Part shown: positions 21,071 through 34,655 of the stretch, one piece after another | How the letters are laid out: each line of letters opens with the position of its first letter | How positions within the stretch are numbered: position 1 is the first letter of the stretch | From: Deroplatys truncata | Taxonomy: Eukaryota > Arthropoda > Insecta > Mantodea > Mantidae | NCBI GenBank assembly: GCA_030765065.1 | Contig: CM060979.1 | Location: 16,521,001 to 16,585,000, forward strand | Length of the DNA stretch: 64,000 nt | Direction: 5' to 3' | The notes under the pieces: generated by a model | The model's input: the letters and a program-made list of their open reading frames with translations, nothing else | Told to the model about the DNA's origin: nothing | The model's database searches: none | Position numbers and translations under genes: made by a program

Positions 21071-21855
21071 TTTTTACTTTCACTACCACATACTTAGTAG
21101 GCAGAGAAGGTATTGTATTCCACCCAAAAATTCCATACCGAGATTACACAGGAAATACATGTTTTGAAGCCCCTGAATCTAGAAAAGAGTATTTTTAGAA
21201 ATAGGTCGTGTGTGTGCGTGTCTTTGAACAGTACAAATCTAAAACGAAAAGTTGGCTAAATACCAAACTTGATATTTAAGATGCGACGCGTAGATTTTCA
21301 AGAAAATCCTCCATCCTAAAATACCCTTTATATGAAAAAGTTTTCAAATTTGTTTATTTTCTCAAAAAAAAAAGAAACGATTTTGATTAAAATACCACAT
21401 ATTAAAGATATTTACATTACAAATAAAATGCATATTTGAATTTTCTGAGAAGAACCTATGAAGCCTTCTTTATTCTGAAGAAATTTTGTATAATCTTGTA
21501 TAACGTTAAACGGTAGACAAAAACATACTACACAAAAATTGTAAATCGCTTTAAAACACACTATTTATTTAAAATAGGTTTGTTTGTGGCATCAGCCATT
21601 TCTGAGATTTCTGTTATTAATGGTTTTTTTAATGTAATTTTTTAAAGTCCTGTTGCTCTTCACTTGTTTCTTGTGGTGTCATGGAAAGAGCCGCTTTTAA
21701 CACCTGACTCTTATTCCAGTTTCCTATATCCCTCTTGCACCTACAACCATGTGTGTAATGAAGCTATATCTACAATTGTTTACCTCGATTAATATGAAGC
21801 AGATAGAAAAATAAGCTTGCTTAACAATAGTTTGTAGTAGCTATATAAAAATAGG
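21071..21855 (+). mobile_element. Family A repeat, copy A3 (divergent)
   Basis: Older copy starting TTTTTACTTTCACTACCAC; the order of blocks is the same (CCACCCAAAAATTC, CCGAGATT, TG tract, GCGACGCG, TGAGATTT) but substitutions and gaps are many. The 3' end merges into the LINE relic at about 21855. Confidence 0.75.
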
Positions 21856-21866
21856 TTGAGGCAAAA

Positions 21867-22720
21867 ATGCTATATGGGATAAAAGTATGGGGATTAGCAG
21901 GAGGATGGGAAGGCATAAATGAGGTGCATAGGAAACTTTGCAAAGAAATACTTGGGCTACCAAATGCAACCGCTAGACAGGTAGCACAAATAGAGTTGGG
22001 TAGAGTGCCAAGCAAGGGAAAGATTATGGAAAGGGCATTAAAATTTTGGTATAGAATACTGAAATTGGAAGAAAGGAATTTGTTAAAATTGTGTTTAGTA
22101 TATCAAGAGAAAAGTTTAAAGAATAAGGGATGGGTAGACTGTCTCAGAAACAACTTGGAAAGCAGTTGGTTAGGGGAAATGTGGAGAAGAAGAGAAAATA
22201 ATGTGAATAATTTCTGGAAGTTGGCAAGAAAAGGATTTGAGGACATAGAAATACAAAAATATTCAATGAGATAACTGACATGAGATCTTTAGTCTTCTAT
22301 ATACCAATGAAAGACTCATGGGGAAGGGTAAAGTATATAGAAGTGACAAATAAAGAGGAGCGGGAAGGTATTGCATGGCTGAAAGCAGGTGTATGGAGAT
22401 TAAAAGGCTTAAGGAAAGGTATTTCACAAAACAAATGTCTTATATGTGGTGGAAAGGAGGATGTGGAACACATTTTATTTGAATGTAGGGGGACTGAAGT
22501 GTGGAGAAAAGAGTACATCAATAAGAAATGGTTTAAAATAGATAGAAATGTAGCGGTAGTTGACATGTTTAAAAAAGACAGTAAGAAGATGGGACAATTT
22601 TTATACAAAGAGAAATAAATGGATATGGACAGTAAATAGACAAAATGGAGTAATAAATTAGAATTAATAAACTATTGTAAAATATGAGTATGACCGGTAA
22701 AGAGCCAGGGCTGAACACCG
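21867..22720 (+). pseudogene. LINE ORF2 C-terminal relic, same family as 2522-3113
   Basis: Two plus-strand frames, 21867-22274 and 22280-22618, separated by one frame shift. The first begins MLYGIKVWGLAGGW and has LCKEILGLPNATARQVAQIE and LGRVPSKGKIMERALKFWYR, typical of the segment after the RT domain. The second ends with a C-x2-C...H...C knuckle (CLICGGKEDVEHILFEC). The RT domain itself is missing; the 5' side abuts family A copy A3. Followed by an untranslated tail with AATAAATAAAA at about 22750. Confidence 0.8.
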
Positions 22721-23152
22721 GACATATTCACCTGTATATAGCTTAGCATAAACAAATAAATAAAAAAAATGATAGTGGGTAAAGAAAGCCACGTGAATGT
22801 TAAATCCGATAATTTGTTTTTATTTATTTATTTACTGTTAGGACTTGCAGCATGGAGCAACAGATCAGTGCATTTTGGAGTTAATGTTCTGAAAATGTAA
22901 TGTTAAACATGCATGGAAGAAGTACGAATTTTAAATGAAAAATACACGTTTTCAAGTGTAGATTGGAAGAGGGGAGATGAGTGGGAGAGGGGGGTTCGTG
23001 ACCCTTATCAGGGTGTCTATTTAAAGACTGTTCTGAGTTTAAGTTAGGGCTTTTAATTGTGTGGAAAATCTTATATTCTCAGATATTCATCTGCTTTCGG
23101 TGAACATTTTTGTGACCCTTATCGATCTGATGATTGCAGAAATACAAACATT
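22721..23152. other. No gene seen
   Basis: The start holds the probable LINE 3' tail; the remainder is AT-rich without a coding pattern. Confidence 0.4.
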
Positions 23153-24071
23153 AAAAATCTGATGTGTTACACTCACATGACTTTCTCTACTCTTGTACAA
23201 ACTATTTTTACAAACGCATATTCTCCATCTACTTCATGTTAATCGAGATAAACATTTGCAGAGTCTATCTTATTGCTAATTTTCTTGTAGATGTAAGGGG
23301 AATATACATTTACAAGGGCAATATAGAAATACAGTAGCCTTTAAGCACATACATATCTCTTAATAGCTGGTTGCTAGGTGCAGCACCATTCCCTTTGCCA
23401 CAGATTAATACTCTTTGCATATTCAAGACAAAAAAATGAATAACGAATTCCCATTTGAGAAAATAAGTATTGAAAAATTTAAGGGAATAACAAGCAATAT
23501 CTCGAAAATGGTTCACTCAACAAAAAAAAAGTATATGACATAAATTGTGTATTTTAATGCGATCTACATTTTTTGTGTAGTAAAATTTTGTCTCTCTCTT
23601 ATAGTTTACCAGTTATGCAAAAGTCGTTCACAATGAAGAATACTTTTGGAGACATTCCTAGAAAATTCAAGATATACATTTCATTTGTCATAAAAATATC
23701 TTAAACATATGATATTTTAATCAAAATCGTTAGAGCCATTTTTGAGAAAATTAAAATTTTCGAAATATCTTCCATGTAAAGGGTACTCTGGGGTGGGGGG
23801 ATTTTCTTGAAAACCTTCGTGTTGCATCCATGGAAGATACTGAACCTAAATACCAAGTTTGGTGTTTATCCGACTGTTCGTTTCTGAGTTATGCTGTTCA
23901 CAGACAGACACACACACACACACAGACACACACATGGACATGTTTCCAAAAATGCTTTTTTTTGATTCAGGGGGTCTCAAAACATGTATTTCCGGTGAAA
24001 TGTCAGTATCGAATTTTTGGGTGGAATACAATACTTCCCCTGCATACTATACGTAGTAGAGAAAGTAAAAA
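23153..24071 (-). mobile_element. Family A repeat, copy A4
   Basis: Complete minus-strand copy, type II 3' half (GCAAAGGGAATGGTGCTGC complement, GAGTCTGCAAATG). CA tract at 23908-23936. Both ends are flanked by A/T runs. Confidence 0.9.
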
Positions 24072-24839
24072 TATATCCATTTCAAAAACCTTTTTTTCTC
24101 TCTCTCTCAGCTGTTCCAGCACAATATTTTAAACCTTAAATAAAATAACACTTCTGCAAGATTTCAAATTGCTTTTAACTATAAAGGAACAGGAGATCAA
24201 GCGTTAATTTGAGAACCAAAACTAGGTCAAAGGAATAACTATTATTATGAAATGTTTTGGTAGAGGTCTAAATTAGTGTGGAGCAATAGGAGTAGGTAAT
24301 GTACCTTGTGGTGGTATAAGTAGTACTGGCCAGGTTAAGTTAGTATATGTCATCATATGACATGGTAGTGATGTCAGCCTTCTCCCCCTCCTCCCTGCAA
24401 GAAATTAACATAGAGGGAACTGCCATGGCTGGCAAGTGTCAACACCTTGTTTCCTCTCTCTGAGAACCAAGGCCAGTAGTGGAACGCGATGGTATTCTTT
24501 TGGTATTGTATTTGTTAATTTTCACACAGACACATTTTAAATCTCTCTCATTAGGAAATTGTAAATTTATGCGATCTAGATATTATGCAGATATGCTTAC
24601 ACATGCATATTGGTAAAGAGTTTAATGGGGCATGTAAATGTTGAGCTTGTTTCTGGAACAATAGCTTTTCATTCTGATTCTTACTTGAAGTTTTTTTGGA
24701 TCTGCCGAGGCACATCTTTGGTGATTGATGAGAAAGTCCCCAATTCTATTTATTCTGATTCCTGTTGAATTGTTTTAAAGTGTTTTGTGTTAAATGTAAA
24801 TTCTTTCCTATGTGATTAATGATTCAAATTTGAGAATTG
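24072..24839. other. No gene seen
   Basis: AT-rich, with no recognised repeat or frame. Confidence 0.45.
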
Positions 24840-26455
24840 AAGTTAATGTTGCACTTTGCAATTTCTTCTTTTTCTTCTTCACAGTTTAGGCATTTGCCTG
24901 TTCCAGTCATACTTGTTGAAGCCATCCTTTTTGGGGTCATCCAACTGGTCTTCATCCCCTAGGTTTGTAACCAAAGGCTGGTTTGGGTATTCCTTCTTCT
25001 GGCACATGATGGAGATGTTCAACCCATTTATTTCTATACTTCTCCATCTCTTCTAATAGTAGTTGTACTTTCAGCTCTTCTCTGATTGCCTCATTTCTAA
25101 TAAGTTTCTCTCTTGTACAGTCCTTAACTGATCATAAAAACCTCATTTCAGCTGCTTGTATCCATTTTCTTAACAGTCCATGCTTCACTTCCATAATTTA
25201 TCATTGGCATTCCTATAACTGTATAAAATCTCAATTGTTTCTCTCCTTGCCTTATTCTTAAAGGTTTATTTGATAATTTTACAGACTGCTTAGAATTGTT
25301 GCATTTTTTTTTATCCTGATCTTGGTCTTAATTTACATTGCAGCAGGTATTGGAAATGTTATACTTGTTCCAATATGTTGTCTTCTAATGCTATTTTGTT
25401 TCTTACTGGATTATCTTCCCTGGAATGTCATTACTTTTGTTTTTATCTTAGATACATGCATATCATATTTGTAACAGATTTTACTCAGTTAATACGCTGC
25501 TTTTGCAGCCATTTCTTTGTCAAAAATTGAAACCAGGTCATCCACAAACAGAAGGGAATTTAATGCTCTTCTTTGTCTTAACTTAATACCAACATGTACC
25601 AACTTTCTCCATTCTTGTAGAATTAATGTGTATATTTAAAAGAATTGGAGATAGGCTACATCCCTGTTTTAAGCTACGGTTTGTTTTAATTTATTTTGTT
25701 ATTCTCCCATCCAATTCAATTACCAGTTTTTTATTTGCATACAAACTTTGTATAATTTTAATTAAATGGGTATCCTTTCTTAAATAGTTTATTTCATAAC
25801 TGTGGTTGATTAACTTTATCAAATGCTTTTTGCAGATCAATAAATGTCAAATAGGTTTCTAGGTTAAATTCTCCTTGTCTTTCTATTATTTGTTTTATTG
25901 TGAAAACATTGTCTATACAATCTCTGCCTATTCTAAATCCACGTTTTTCTTCACTAATGTGTACTTTAGTTAACAGTTTTACTCTAGAAGTAATGATTTG
26001 AGAGTACATTTTGTTTATTACATATAAGAGATGTATACCTCTATGATTTTTACATTCATTTCTTTGTACTTTTTTAAATATTGATATAACTTTAGCTATT
26101 TCCCATTCTTTTGGGATTTTCTTTGTCCTGCAACATATATTTAATAAATGCAGTAATCAGAACTGTAGTACAAGTCCTCCGTATTGGGAATACTGTCTAT
26201 TCCTGGGGATTTTATATTTTTCATGTTTTTTTATCTCTTCCTGCATTTCATCAAAAGTTATCCTATCCACTGTCCTTTTCTCATATTCCTCACGTGGTAG
26301 ATTTCCTATATTTTCATCATATAGTGGTTCTGTGTAGTACTTTATGCATTCATCTTGCGACATATGTATATGATAGTTTTGCTGTATCTATTTCTGTTGA
26401 TTTTAATTGTCTCATCATTTTCGAGGCTATATTTTATCTCCCATAAAGGTTATGT
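24840..26455 (-). pseudogene. LINE reverse transcriptase relic
   Basis: Minus-strand non-LTR RT. The frame 26363-26157 matches the segment before the RT (MSQDECIKYYTEPLYDEN). The frame 26009-25794 has the RT start KRGFRIGRDCIDNVFTIKQI and motif A, LTFIDLQKAFDKV. Motif C appears as FVDD (around 25536-25550) instead of the usual FADD/YADD. The C-terminal part (25080-24880) retains blocks resembling RNEAIREELKVQ and KWVEHLHHVPEEGIPK. Many stops and frame shifts; inactive. Probably the endonuclease-RT LINE type common in insects; clade not assigned. Confidence 0.8.
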
Positions 26456-27541
26456 TCAATTGTTGTTGCAATTTACAACACTATTATATTCTTAATTTCA
26501 ATAATAATTACATCAAATGTACTTGCATACTTAATTTAGTTCCAGTGTGAATTCGCTTCCCCTCTAGTGATCCTTATGTTTCTTCATCAGCACACATCCA
26601 AATTTAGTAACTATATTCACACTTCCCCCGGTGGGAATGGAGAAGTTTAGGTTATATTTACCCAGAGTGGAACCTATTTTGAAGATTTTAGGAAAGAAAT
26701 GTAGCACAAGTGGTAATTCCTTCCAAAATGGAAAAGAATGCTGAAACATCTAAACAACACCCTAGTTTCCTCAGCATCTTCAAGCCATTACATTCTCTAG
26801 AAAGAAAGCTTAAAGGTATAATCTATTTAAATTGAATAAAGGGAATTAATATAAACTTGTCTTACCTCACATGTGAATGTGTTTGATGACAGAATAGTTT
26901 TTGCTAATCCACAGCTTTATCTGTTCATTTTATTTTCCTTCAGGTAACTGTAGAGTCTGTATCCCTTTTCTGAAGGATTGGAACAATTCACATCCAGACA
27001 TTTCCAAGGCAATGCACATTTAAATACACATGCTCACCATCCACTTTGGATGGAAAATGGCAAAGTTGGTGGCTCAAAGAATGGCAGTACTCTTCCTATA
27101 CAGTGTGTCTAGTCTGAAACTTTACAGCACATTATCTAAAGGATGATACTTAAGAACTATCATAGTGTACTTGCCAACTTCCTGGAATTAAAAGCTGTAG
27201 AACTTTGCTCATCCTGCAAAGCACAGTAATTTTGTTCTGACATGAAATTTAGAAGCTGTAAAATTTTGAGTGCAGTAAATGTAAAATAAATGAGAATTTT
27301 GTTTTATAAGAATCCTTGAAGACCTGGTACCAGAATAAACACCTATTAAAGCAAAGAACATCACTTCCTAGGCTATACACAGGTATTCAGTCCATATTTT
27401 ATATTTCATAGCATGAACTATAATAACTAAAAACTGTCTCAAAAATGGGAAACATATCCTGCAGGTATATAACTCAAGAATAACATAAACAATTTACATG
27501 AGGGAGTTGACTTCACAATTCACATTGTCCATTTCTGAATA
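26456..27541. other. No gene seen
   Basis: AT-rich, without a coding pattern or repeat boundary that I can define. Confidence 0.45.
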
Positions 27542-27549
27542 TTCACACC

Positions 27550-28451
27550 CAGGGCCATATTTATAAGGGCGGGCAAACTGGGCAACTGCGCAGGGCAGCA
27601 AGTTTTAGGAGCGGCAAAATTTCTGGAAAACTGAACAAAAAAGCATGGGCATTAATGTCAAGTTTCTAAAATTTAAATCTGCCGCCGACAGGGGCATATC
27701 CATTGTCGCACATTAACAAGGCTGATTAGTTTACACATCACATGCACATAGTGGTGACATAGAGAAACATACTGCAATGGCGAGAAGATGTTAGCAGATG
27801 GGAAAAAAAAAATCTTTAACATAAAAAGTATGTTTTGTTAGTCATTAATTTTCTCAAGTTATTAGCAAAGGTAATAAATAATTTGATATAGTGATGTTTT
27901 TAGTTTATTTATAACTTATTAGGTGGGTTCTGGCATAATGTTAAAAAAAAAATTTTTTTTTTTTTATTTATGGACACTAACTGCTGTGATCCTTAGCATC
28001 CCATTCTATATTGGGCATGAAAGACCAGTAATTTTGCTCAGAGGCCTCTTTATCAGGGTTGAGGTTTTTTTTACGTGCCGTAAATCTACAATACAGGACC
28101 ACTGGCTTTACTTCCCTTCCAAAAGAAGCCATGCTAAGGATTTTTATGCCTAAAAAATCCATCGCCCTCCGCCGGGTTTGAAACTGTGACCTCAGGAACT
28201 AGAGGCTAGCATGGTAACCACTACACCATGAAGAATGACTCACAATGTTGGTTTCATTTTGTGATTGGTAATCTTATAATTATATTAGAATGGCATTAAG
28301 TGGCATTGTAATTTTGTAGGCTATGTTTGAACGCTTTAAAATTTTCACTTGTTTGTCATATTTTATTCCTTTAATAACGATATGTATTTAAAGTTAGGGG
28401 AGCAATTTGTTTTTTTGCCCAGGTGTATCAGGAGACCTAAATATGGGCCTG
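27550..28451 (+). mobile_element. hAT-type MITE carrying SINE S5
   Basis: 902-bp element with short inverted ends CAGGGCCATATTTA and, inverted, CAGGCCCATATTTA (13 of 14), flanked by an 8-bp duplication TTCACACC/TTCACATC (27542-27549, 28452-28459). Eight-bp duplication and CAGGG ends indicate hAT. No transposase; the interior holds SINE S5. Confidence 0.75.
27958..28232 (-). mobile_element. tRNA-headed SINE copy S5
   Basis: Nearly full SINE within the hAT MITE. On the minus strand it has an A box (GTGTAGTGGTTACC), a B-box region eroded by one indel (GTTTCAAACCC), the shared body and an AT tail. Confidence 0.85.
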
Positions 28452-28459
28452 TTCACATC

Positions 28460-29482
28460 CTTTACTGCTACTTACTTAGAAGTCCCTAGTGGTACAATTA
28501 AAGTTTAAATCCGCGAGCTATGCATTTTGTTGCAGCCTAGTGAAGGGGGACCATGATTGTGAAGGACAGATGTTCTGGTCTATTACAGTACTGTACACCA
28601 ATAAGCATGGTATATTTATCTGTAAACGTAAGTTATAATGTAATGTAATAGAATTTAATGCTTTGTTATGTCCATGGAGAAGACTTTGAATCTGCCCATA
28701 AAAAGGCCTCTGTTCTGGTACATTCATGGGCAAACTGTAAAAGTTGGCAGATATGATCATAGTATTTTAGCCAACTTCACATCATCTCTGAGTAGGACCA
28801 TGAACTTTAGAACACCCCTTGTAACCTACCTGTTCCTCATTCCTATACTGAAAATGTCTCTAGATTGTGTAAAATGTGATTTAAGGTGAAATTTATAAAT
28901 GTGACTATAATTTTTGTGTCCACATCCGTGGAGGAAAGGGCGGAGTTGGACAGGGAAGAGTTTTTGTGAGAGTTTGGAAGGAGTGTGTGTTGAAGGAGTT
29001 TAATTATTATAGTTATGTTGATGGTATTGGGCGATTTTGGTACTGGAGTGGGGAAGGAATCACTTGGCCTAAGGGTGGGGGAGACGAGTGGGGCATGAAC
29101 TAGGTGACGATGATGGTGCCTTACTTGGACAATCTGTGATTGGACTTAATTATTAAGAAAGGAAGTTTTTCATGTGGTGTTGTTTTTTTAACTGTGTCAG
29201 AATTGAGTTGTGTTGTGTGTTCCTCTTTGCTCAGGGTTAGTTCTGGTTTACCATAATGTGGAGATTTCTTTTGTTTAATTATTGTAGCTTTTGGTTTACT
29301 ATTTCTATTTTCAAAAAATCTTTAACTTTGAAGTTTCTCGTATGATGTTGAATTTTGAACTGTCTCAAAACTATGTTGGATGATGTAACTTGTTTGTTCT
29401 TGTTTACCATAATTTGAAATATTTCTGTTGTTTAATTTTTTGTCTACTGATTCTACTTCTCTAATCACAGTATATCTTACTG
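28460..29482. other. No gene seen
   Basis: Mixed AT- and GT-rich sequence, no coding pattern. Confidence 0.45.
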
Positions 29483-29484
29483 TA

Positions 29485-30263
29485 TAGAGCGATCCCTCAG
29501 CGCTCTGGACAGAATTGCATGAACTCAAGGACATGGGCTCTTCCACTTATCGGACATGTGGCACCGGGCTTCAGTCAGCTGTTATTGCTTCTTGTGTACA
29601 GACGCAAGACGTGTGTATATTTGTGTGCGATTGAATTATCAGATTATTACAACCCAGAAATTGTACTCAAATTTTCGCTTAACAAAGACTTTTTATGTAT
29701 GACACATATGTGAAAACCAACTCATGTAGACAGGTATGTAGGCAATTTCGCGATTAATTTCCTGATGTTCCAGTTCCGAGTAGAGAAACAGATAATCTAG
29801 TGAATAAAGTGAAGAGAATGGGATCATTTAATGTTGAAAGTTGTAAAAAGAAATGAAGGGTTCTAACAGAAGAAAAACTAAAGGGTCGATCGCTGGATCT
29901 TACTGCGTGTGACTTTTATCTGTGGGGAAACTCTCAAAAATAGAGTCTATAGGAATAATCCTTGTACCATATATGATCTTAAAAAAATATAAGAACAGAA
30001 ATTACACAACAAGAACTTATGCGTGTGTATGGTAATTTCATCAGAAGGTGCCAAGAATGTTTTTCTGCCGAAGGACACCACTTTCAACACCGACTGTGAA
30101 AAAGGTTAGTACTGATAAAATAAATTATGTTTGTTCAATACGTAATCAATATATCATAATAATCACCATAAAATCGGTAATATGGTATCAGTATCAATGA
30201 GAATAATATAGCGCGCAGAACACGCATCATGACTACCAACCAGATGGCTGAGGGACCGCTCTG
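29485..30263 (+). mobile_element. mariner relic with recognisable TIRs
   Basis: 779-bp element flanked by TA (29483-29484, 30264-30265). Inverted ends TAGAGCGATCCCTCAGC and, inverted, CAGAGCGGTCCCTCAGC. The interior retains the transposase C-terminus on the plus strand near 29890-30100: SLDLTACDFYLWGNS (third catalytic Asp region), then RVYGNFIRRCQECFSAEG. The N-terminal two thirds are deleted or unrecognisable. Confidence 0.8.
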
Positions 30264-30265
30264 TA

Positions 30266-33200
30266 TTTGTTTCGATTATATTGTGTTTTTGTATCGGACA
30301 GTGCATATGTATATACCCAAAGTGTGGCGCTGGTGACCTTAGCTGTTTTGCACCATTGTGAAGAACGCATGCAAAAACATGAGCAGGAGATGTCAGTTTT
30401 TATGGTATGTCCAACGTGTTAACTTTCTTATAGGTCATTATAGGTTATACAACTTACCTAATCAAATTCATTTATTGTTAATTATTGGTTCAGTACATTA
30501 TGTTTACAAAAGAAAATTGTACAGTTGACACTGCAGTTACATAGGCAGTTAATATATTATATAATAGTTTCATATTAACATTTACAGAAACAGAACCAAT
30601 ATTGATACCTAGGGTGATTGAGGATGCAATCACATCAGCATTATTTTTCAAAATAGTTCAACAGATGGCACTAAATGCAGTCATGGCACTCAACAAATAC
30701 TACTTGAGAACCTCACAATGCCTAACACTACTTCTCTCTAGTTGTCATTTTGGCTTCTGCAAATAGCTGGACAGTTGGTATTTGCATTTCCAAAATGACA
30801 CAGTATTAAGACATTCTAATTCCTGCCCTCCTTTACTTTTCTGGCTTTCCTGCTTTGCTTCTTACAAAAGTTCTAAATTATTGAGATCTGCAATGCATCC
30901 TACATAAGAAGATGGGAGTAATTTGTTATAGACTATTTTCTTATCACACTGTTATTTATTTTATCCCTGTATTTTGAACTGGGATATCTACTTTAAAAAA
31001 AAAAAAAAAAAGGAAATTGATCTGACTGCTACAGGCACAGAGGTCCACATAGAGTGGGCTAATTTCATTTCCCTCTTCATTTTTATAAGGCTGTAAAAAT
31101 AATTCTCAAGCCTAAGTTGGTGAAGTACTTATAGGCCTACAACTTGTTTCGATTGTGCCAGTTCTGCATATCAACTCCACATATCTTTTGTTCTTCCCCC
31201 CCCATTCAGATTCCCACCTGTGCAGAGCATGTTAAGTCTCAAACATTCAAAATGCTCATTTCCATTTTACTCAATTTTGCGTATTACTCACTACAAAGAT
31301 TAAGAAGTCTCAAACCGTACTGACTAAAAATTTACATCTTCCTTTTCCTTCATAACCTTTTTTTTTTTTATTTCCGTAATAAATTCAAATACTGGAAAAG
31401 ATATGGTGAATTGATGCCTGGAAAAAATTAAAAACTTGTCTTTACTTGCAATGCAGTATCTTTAAATTGGCGTACACGTAACTGTTGAAGACTTAATAAT
31501 TACAATATATTTCTTTTAATTCCCAAATGACTTGATACTTTGGAATCATTTTCCAAAAAGTCTACTCTAAAATGCAAGATAATTTCTAGTATAACAATGT
31601 GATGTGTGTTTCATAGTGATGACAATATGTTTATCTAAATAACTCTCATGTCTCTACAACATGCCCAATATCTTTGTCTTTCCGTTCCCTGAAATAAAGC
31701 ACCCGACAGGAACTTCAGTTGCCTGGAAAGTGTCCTTTAACAATTACTCTAACTGCCATTGGCTGAAACCTAGAGGTATATTTATTAATAACATATCACT
31801 CAACAGCAAACTAAACAAAAACACTGTAAAAATGAATGAATCAAGTGACTGCTAGAACTGATTTAAGCAGCTTGCGCCAGATATTCGACTTGTTGTGCAG
31901 ACATGGCTTAAAATTGTTGGACTTAATGCACATTAGAATAATGTATAATAATTGCACATAGTACGTACTTGACAACCTTGCAATGACTCATGGGGAACAA
32001 TATATATATTTATATATAGTATTTTTTTTTTGTCGGCACTTATTTTTTTTTAAGAGACAACGTTGCTAATCTCTGTTTCTGTTTACCATAACAGCTGGCA
32101 AACAAGGGGTTAAGGGAAAACAGTTCCTCTACTGCTCATGGATACCTTTGTTTTTTTTTTATGCATCTACAAATCACATTATAAAACTTGTATTTTACAG
32201 TACAAAATAGCTTAGCTGGCCCTGCATTTAGGAAGAAGCATATTTAAAAACCTTTAATATATCTATACACGCTTTAGCTTTAAAAGGTCACTATTTAACA
32301 AAACTGCTCAATTTTACTTTTATATATATAAAAAAGAAACAAGACTGAGAAAATAATCTCTCCTATTATGTGACACTTTTAAAGTTATATTTACAACTTA
32401 CAGATTTTTTTTTTACCAAAATAAAACTGAGTAGTAACATATACCAGCATGATACACTTCAGAAGAAACATTAAACTATAGTCAATATATTATAGAAATG
32501 TAAAATAAACGAAGTTGCTTTGTGCAAAAATTCCAAGCTAATATACAAAAGTTTTATGTCTAGCTTAACATACCATGAGAAGAACACTTGACTGTTTCAA
32601 TTTCTGAATGTAAAAAAAATAACTATTAACTGTCCATATACATCTCTTATCACTTGATCAAGCAAAATTTCAACTATATCACTTATATAATACATGCTGA
32701 AAATGTTTACTATTCAAAACAGCCAAATCGTGCATTCCAAGATTTCATTTTTTCGTGAGCTCAATAATAACAGAGAATAATAACTTTTTCTTGGCCTTTT
32801 TATAAGCAACTTGTGAGCAAGCATAGATATTATTATAAACTGAAATAGTAAGCAGAAACTGAAATACCATCTATTATTCCCGTCAAAGAAATTAAAACTG
32901 GCTATAGGAATCACAGTCAATTTTTACGCCAATTTAATGTTGTTTTTTTTGGTATTTTGGGTACATAAATGGCAGTTGCTCCTTGTAAAAAGAGCCAAAA
33001 TAAAACTATTGGTACATACATTTCAAATAACTTTTTTAAACATTGATTTCTTCTAAGCCTTTCTTAAACGATATGAACCGCAACACAATAACTTGCATGC
33101 TCACTCTGAAAAAGGAATCTTCTTCAATGTTCTGCAGCCCAACGGTTGGAATACATAGTACTGAAAATATTTTTCAACTACTCCAAATTTGGCCTTACAG

Positions 33201-34653
33201 TTTCAATTTTCTAGCGTCCTGGTATTCATTTCACCATCTTGTGCTCACTGAAGTCCGGTTTAACTTGCGTTAAAATCTTCCTTGTTCTGATAGGACGAAT
33301 CAAGTTAGATGCCAGCTTCGACGTTTGCCAGCTTCTTTAATATTTACATTCCCCATTCTTACTTTCTATAAGAAAAATTTTCTGGTATGTAAATGTGGCT
33401 TACAAAACAGGTATATCAGCTGTGATGCCGATCATTCTTTGGTATGAAGCCTGAGTGAAAAAAAAAAAAGAGAGGAAGAAAACCATGCAGTCCTTTCACT
33501 TTATCCCATTCATGCCTCCATTCACACTTTTATTAAGTATCATAATTGAACTTCTTAAAGTGCAAAAAGTTATCGTTTCTGTCTTGTCATTTTGAGAGAA
33601 ATTTGTACTGTTTTTAAGAAGAGGTTATCTAATTTTATCTATGTCAATTTGGGTGTCCAAACAAACATAAACTGGCTGGTACGTAAGTGTGGAATGTGGA
33701 CTTGTTTCAGTCTTAAATGCATATATATCTTTTTTTCTTCTTTCTGTTATTAGCTGCCAAAACTCGGTCTCTTTTTTTTTTTTTTTGCCAAAGCATTCTC
33801 ACAGTAAAGAACCTTGCTTGTGCAACACACACAACTATACACTTACCAAAACATCGATAATTGAATCCCATTGTTTCACTCTTGTGTATGTATAATATTT
33901 ACATGTTTAGCAAAACTAAGCTGGGGACAATGATAATATTTATAAATATTTCATTCACAGGCTTGTAAATTGAGAAAGAGATTATACATCATGGCTAAAT
34001 GGATTAAAATACGTTTCAAAATAAATCTTTTCAGTTGCAAACCAGTGCCTCTTTTAAAAGGAAAATCACACAAAGAGGCAATTGTTTTAAACAAGTACAG
34101 TTAAGAAGATGTATATGTATAGGAGAGTATTATGGTGTAATGACAGAAATTATGGTAATCCCATTAGCACTGTTACGAAATAAGAAAAGCCATTAAGTGA
34201 TGCTGAAATGTTTTAAATGCAGTTCTTCAGCACCAAGCCAAAATCATCCCACACGTTCTATGTTGTAATACGATGCACCATTCAAATATCACTTTTCTTT
34301 CCACAAAAAAGGGGTTCTTGTCCATTAAGCTGACCTAACTTCTGACATTGTAGCATCCTATTACAGAATGTGGTCTAGAAAACAAAACATAATCTTTCAT
34401 ACCATTTGGTATGCATATATATGTGTAGACATATAGGGTGTTACAGAATTCAACCAATATGCTGTCAGAGGCTACGCAGGGATGATATAGGGTCACCTTG
34501 ATGTAGGACACCTTGATGTCTGCAATGAGTAATATAATTATTTTTTTATTTGAATATTCGTACTGATAAATGCAAACAAATAAAAGATTTAATATGAATG
34601 TGATGCTGATTTCCAATCTAAAATAGTTAATTTCTCCTCCACAAATGTGAAAA
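30266..34653. other. Repeat-poor AT-rich region, possible Sema-1A 3' UTR/downstream
   Basis: 4.4 kb with no recognised transposon, gene or long frame. It is unusual here because every other multi-kb stretch holds repeats. It lies downstream of the minus-strand Sema-1A stop (38042). A long 3' UTR or conserved flank is possible; no direct evidence. Confidence 0.35.
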
Positions 34654-34655
34654 TA

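Noticed and set aside
33601..34616. Short frames in the repeat-poor region
   Set aside because: Low-complexity AT-rich codons, no conserved motif on either strand.
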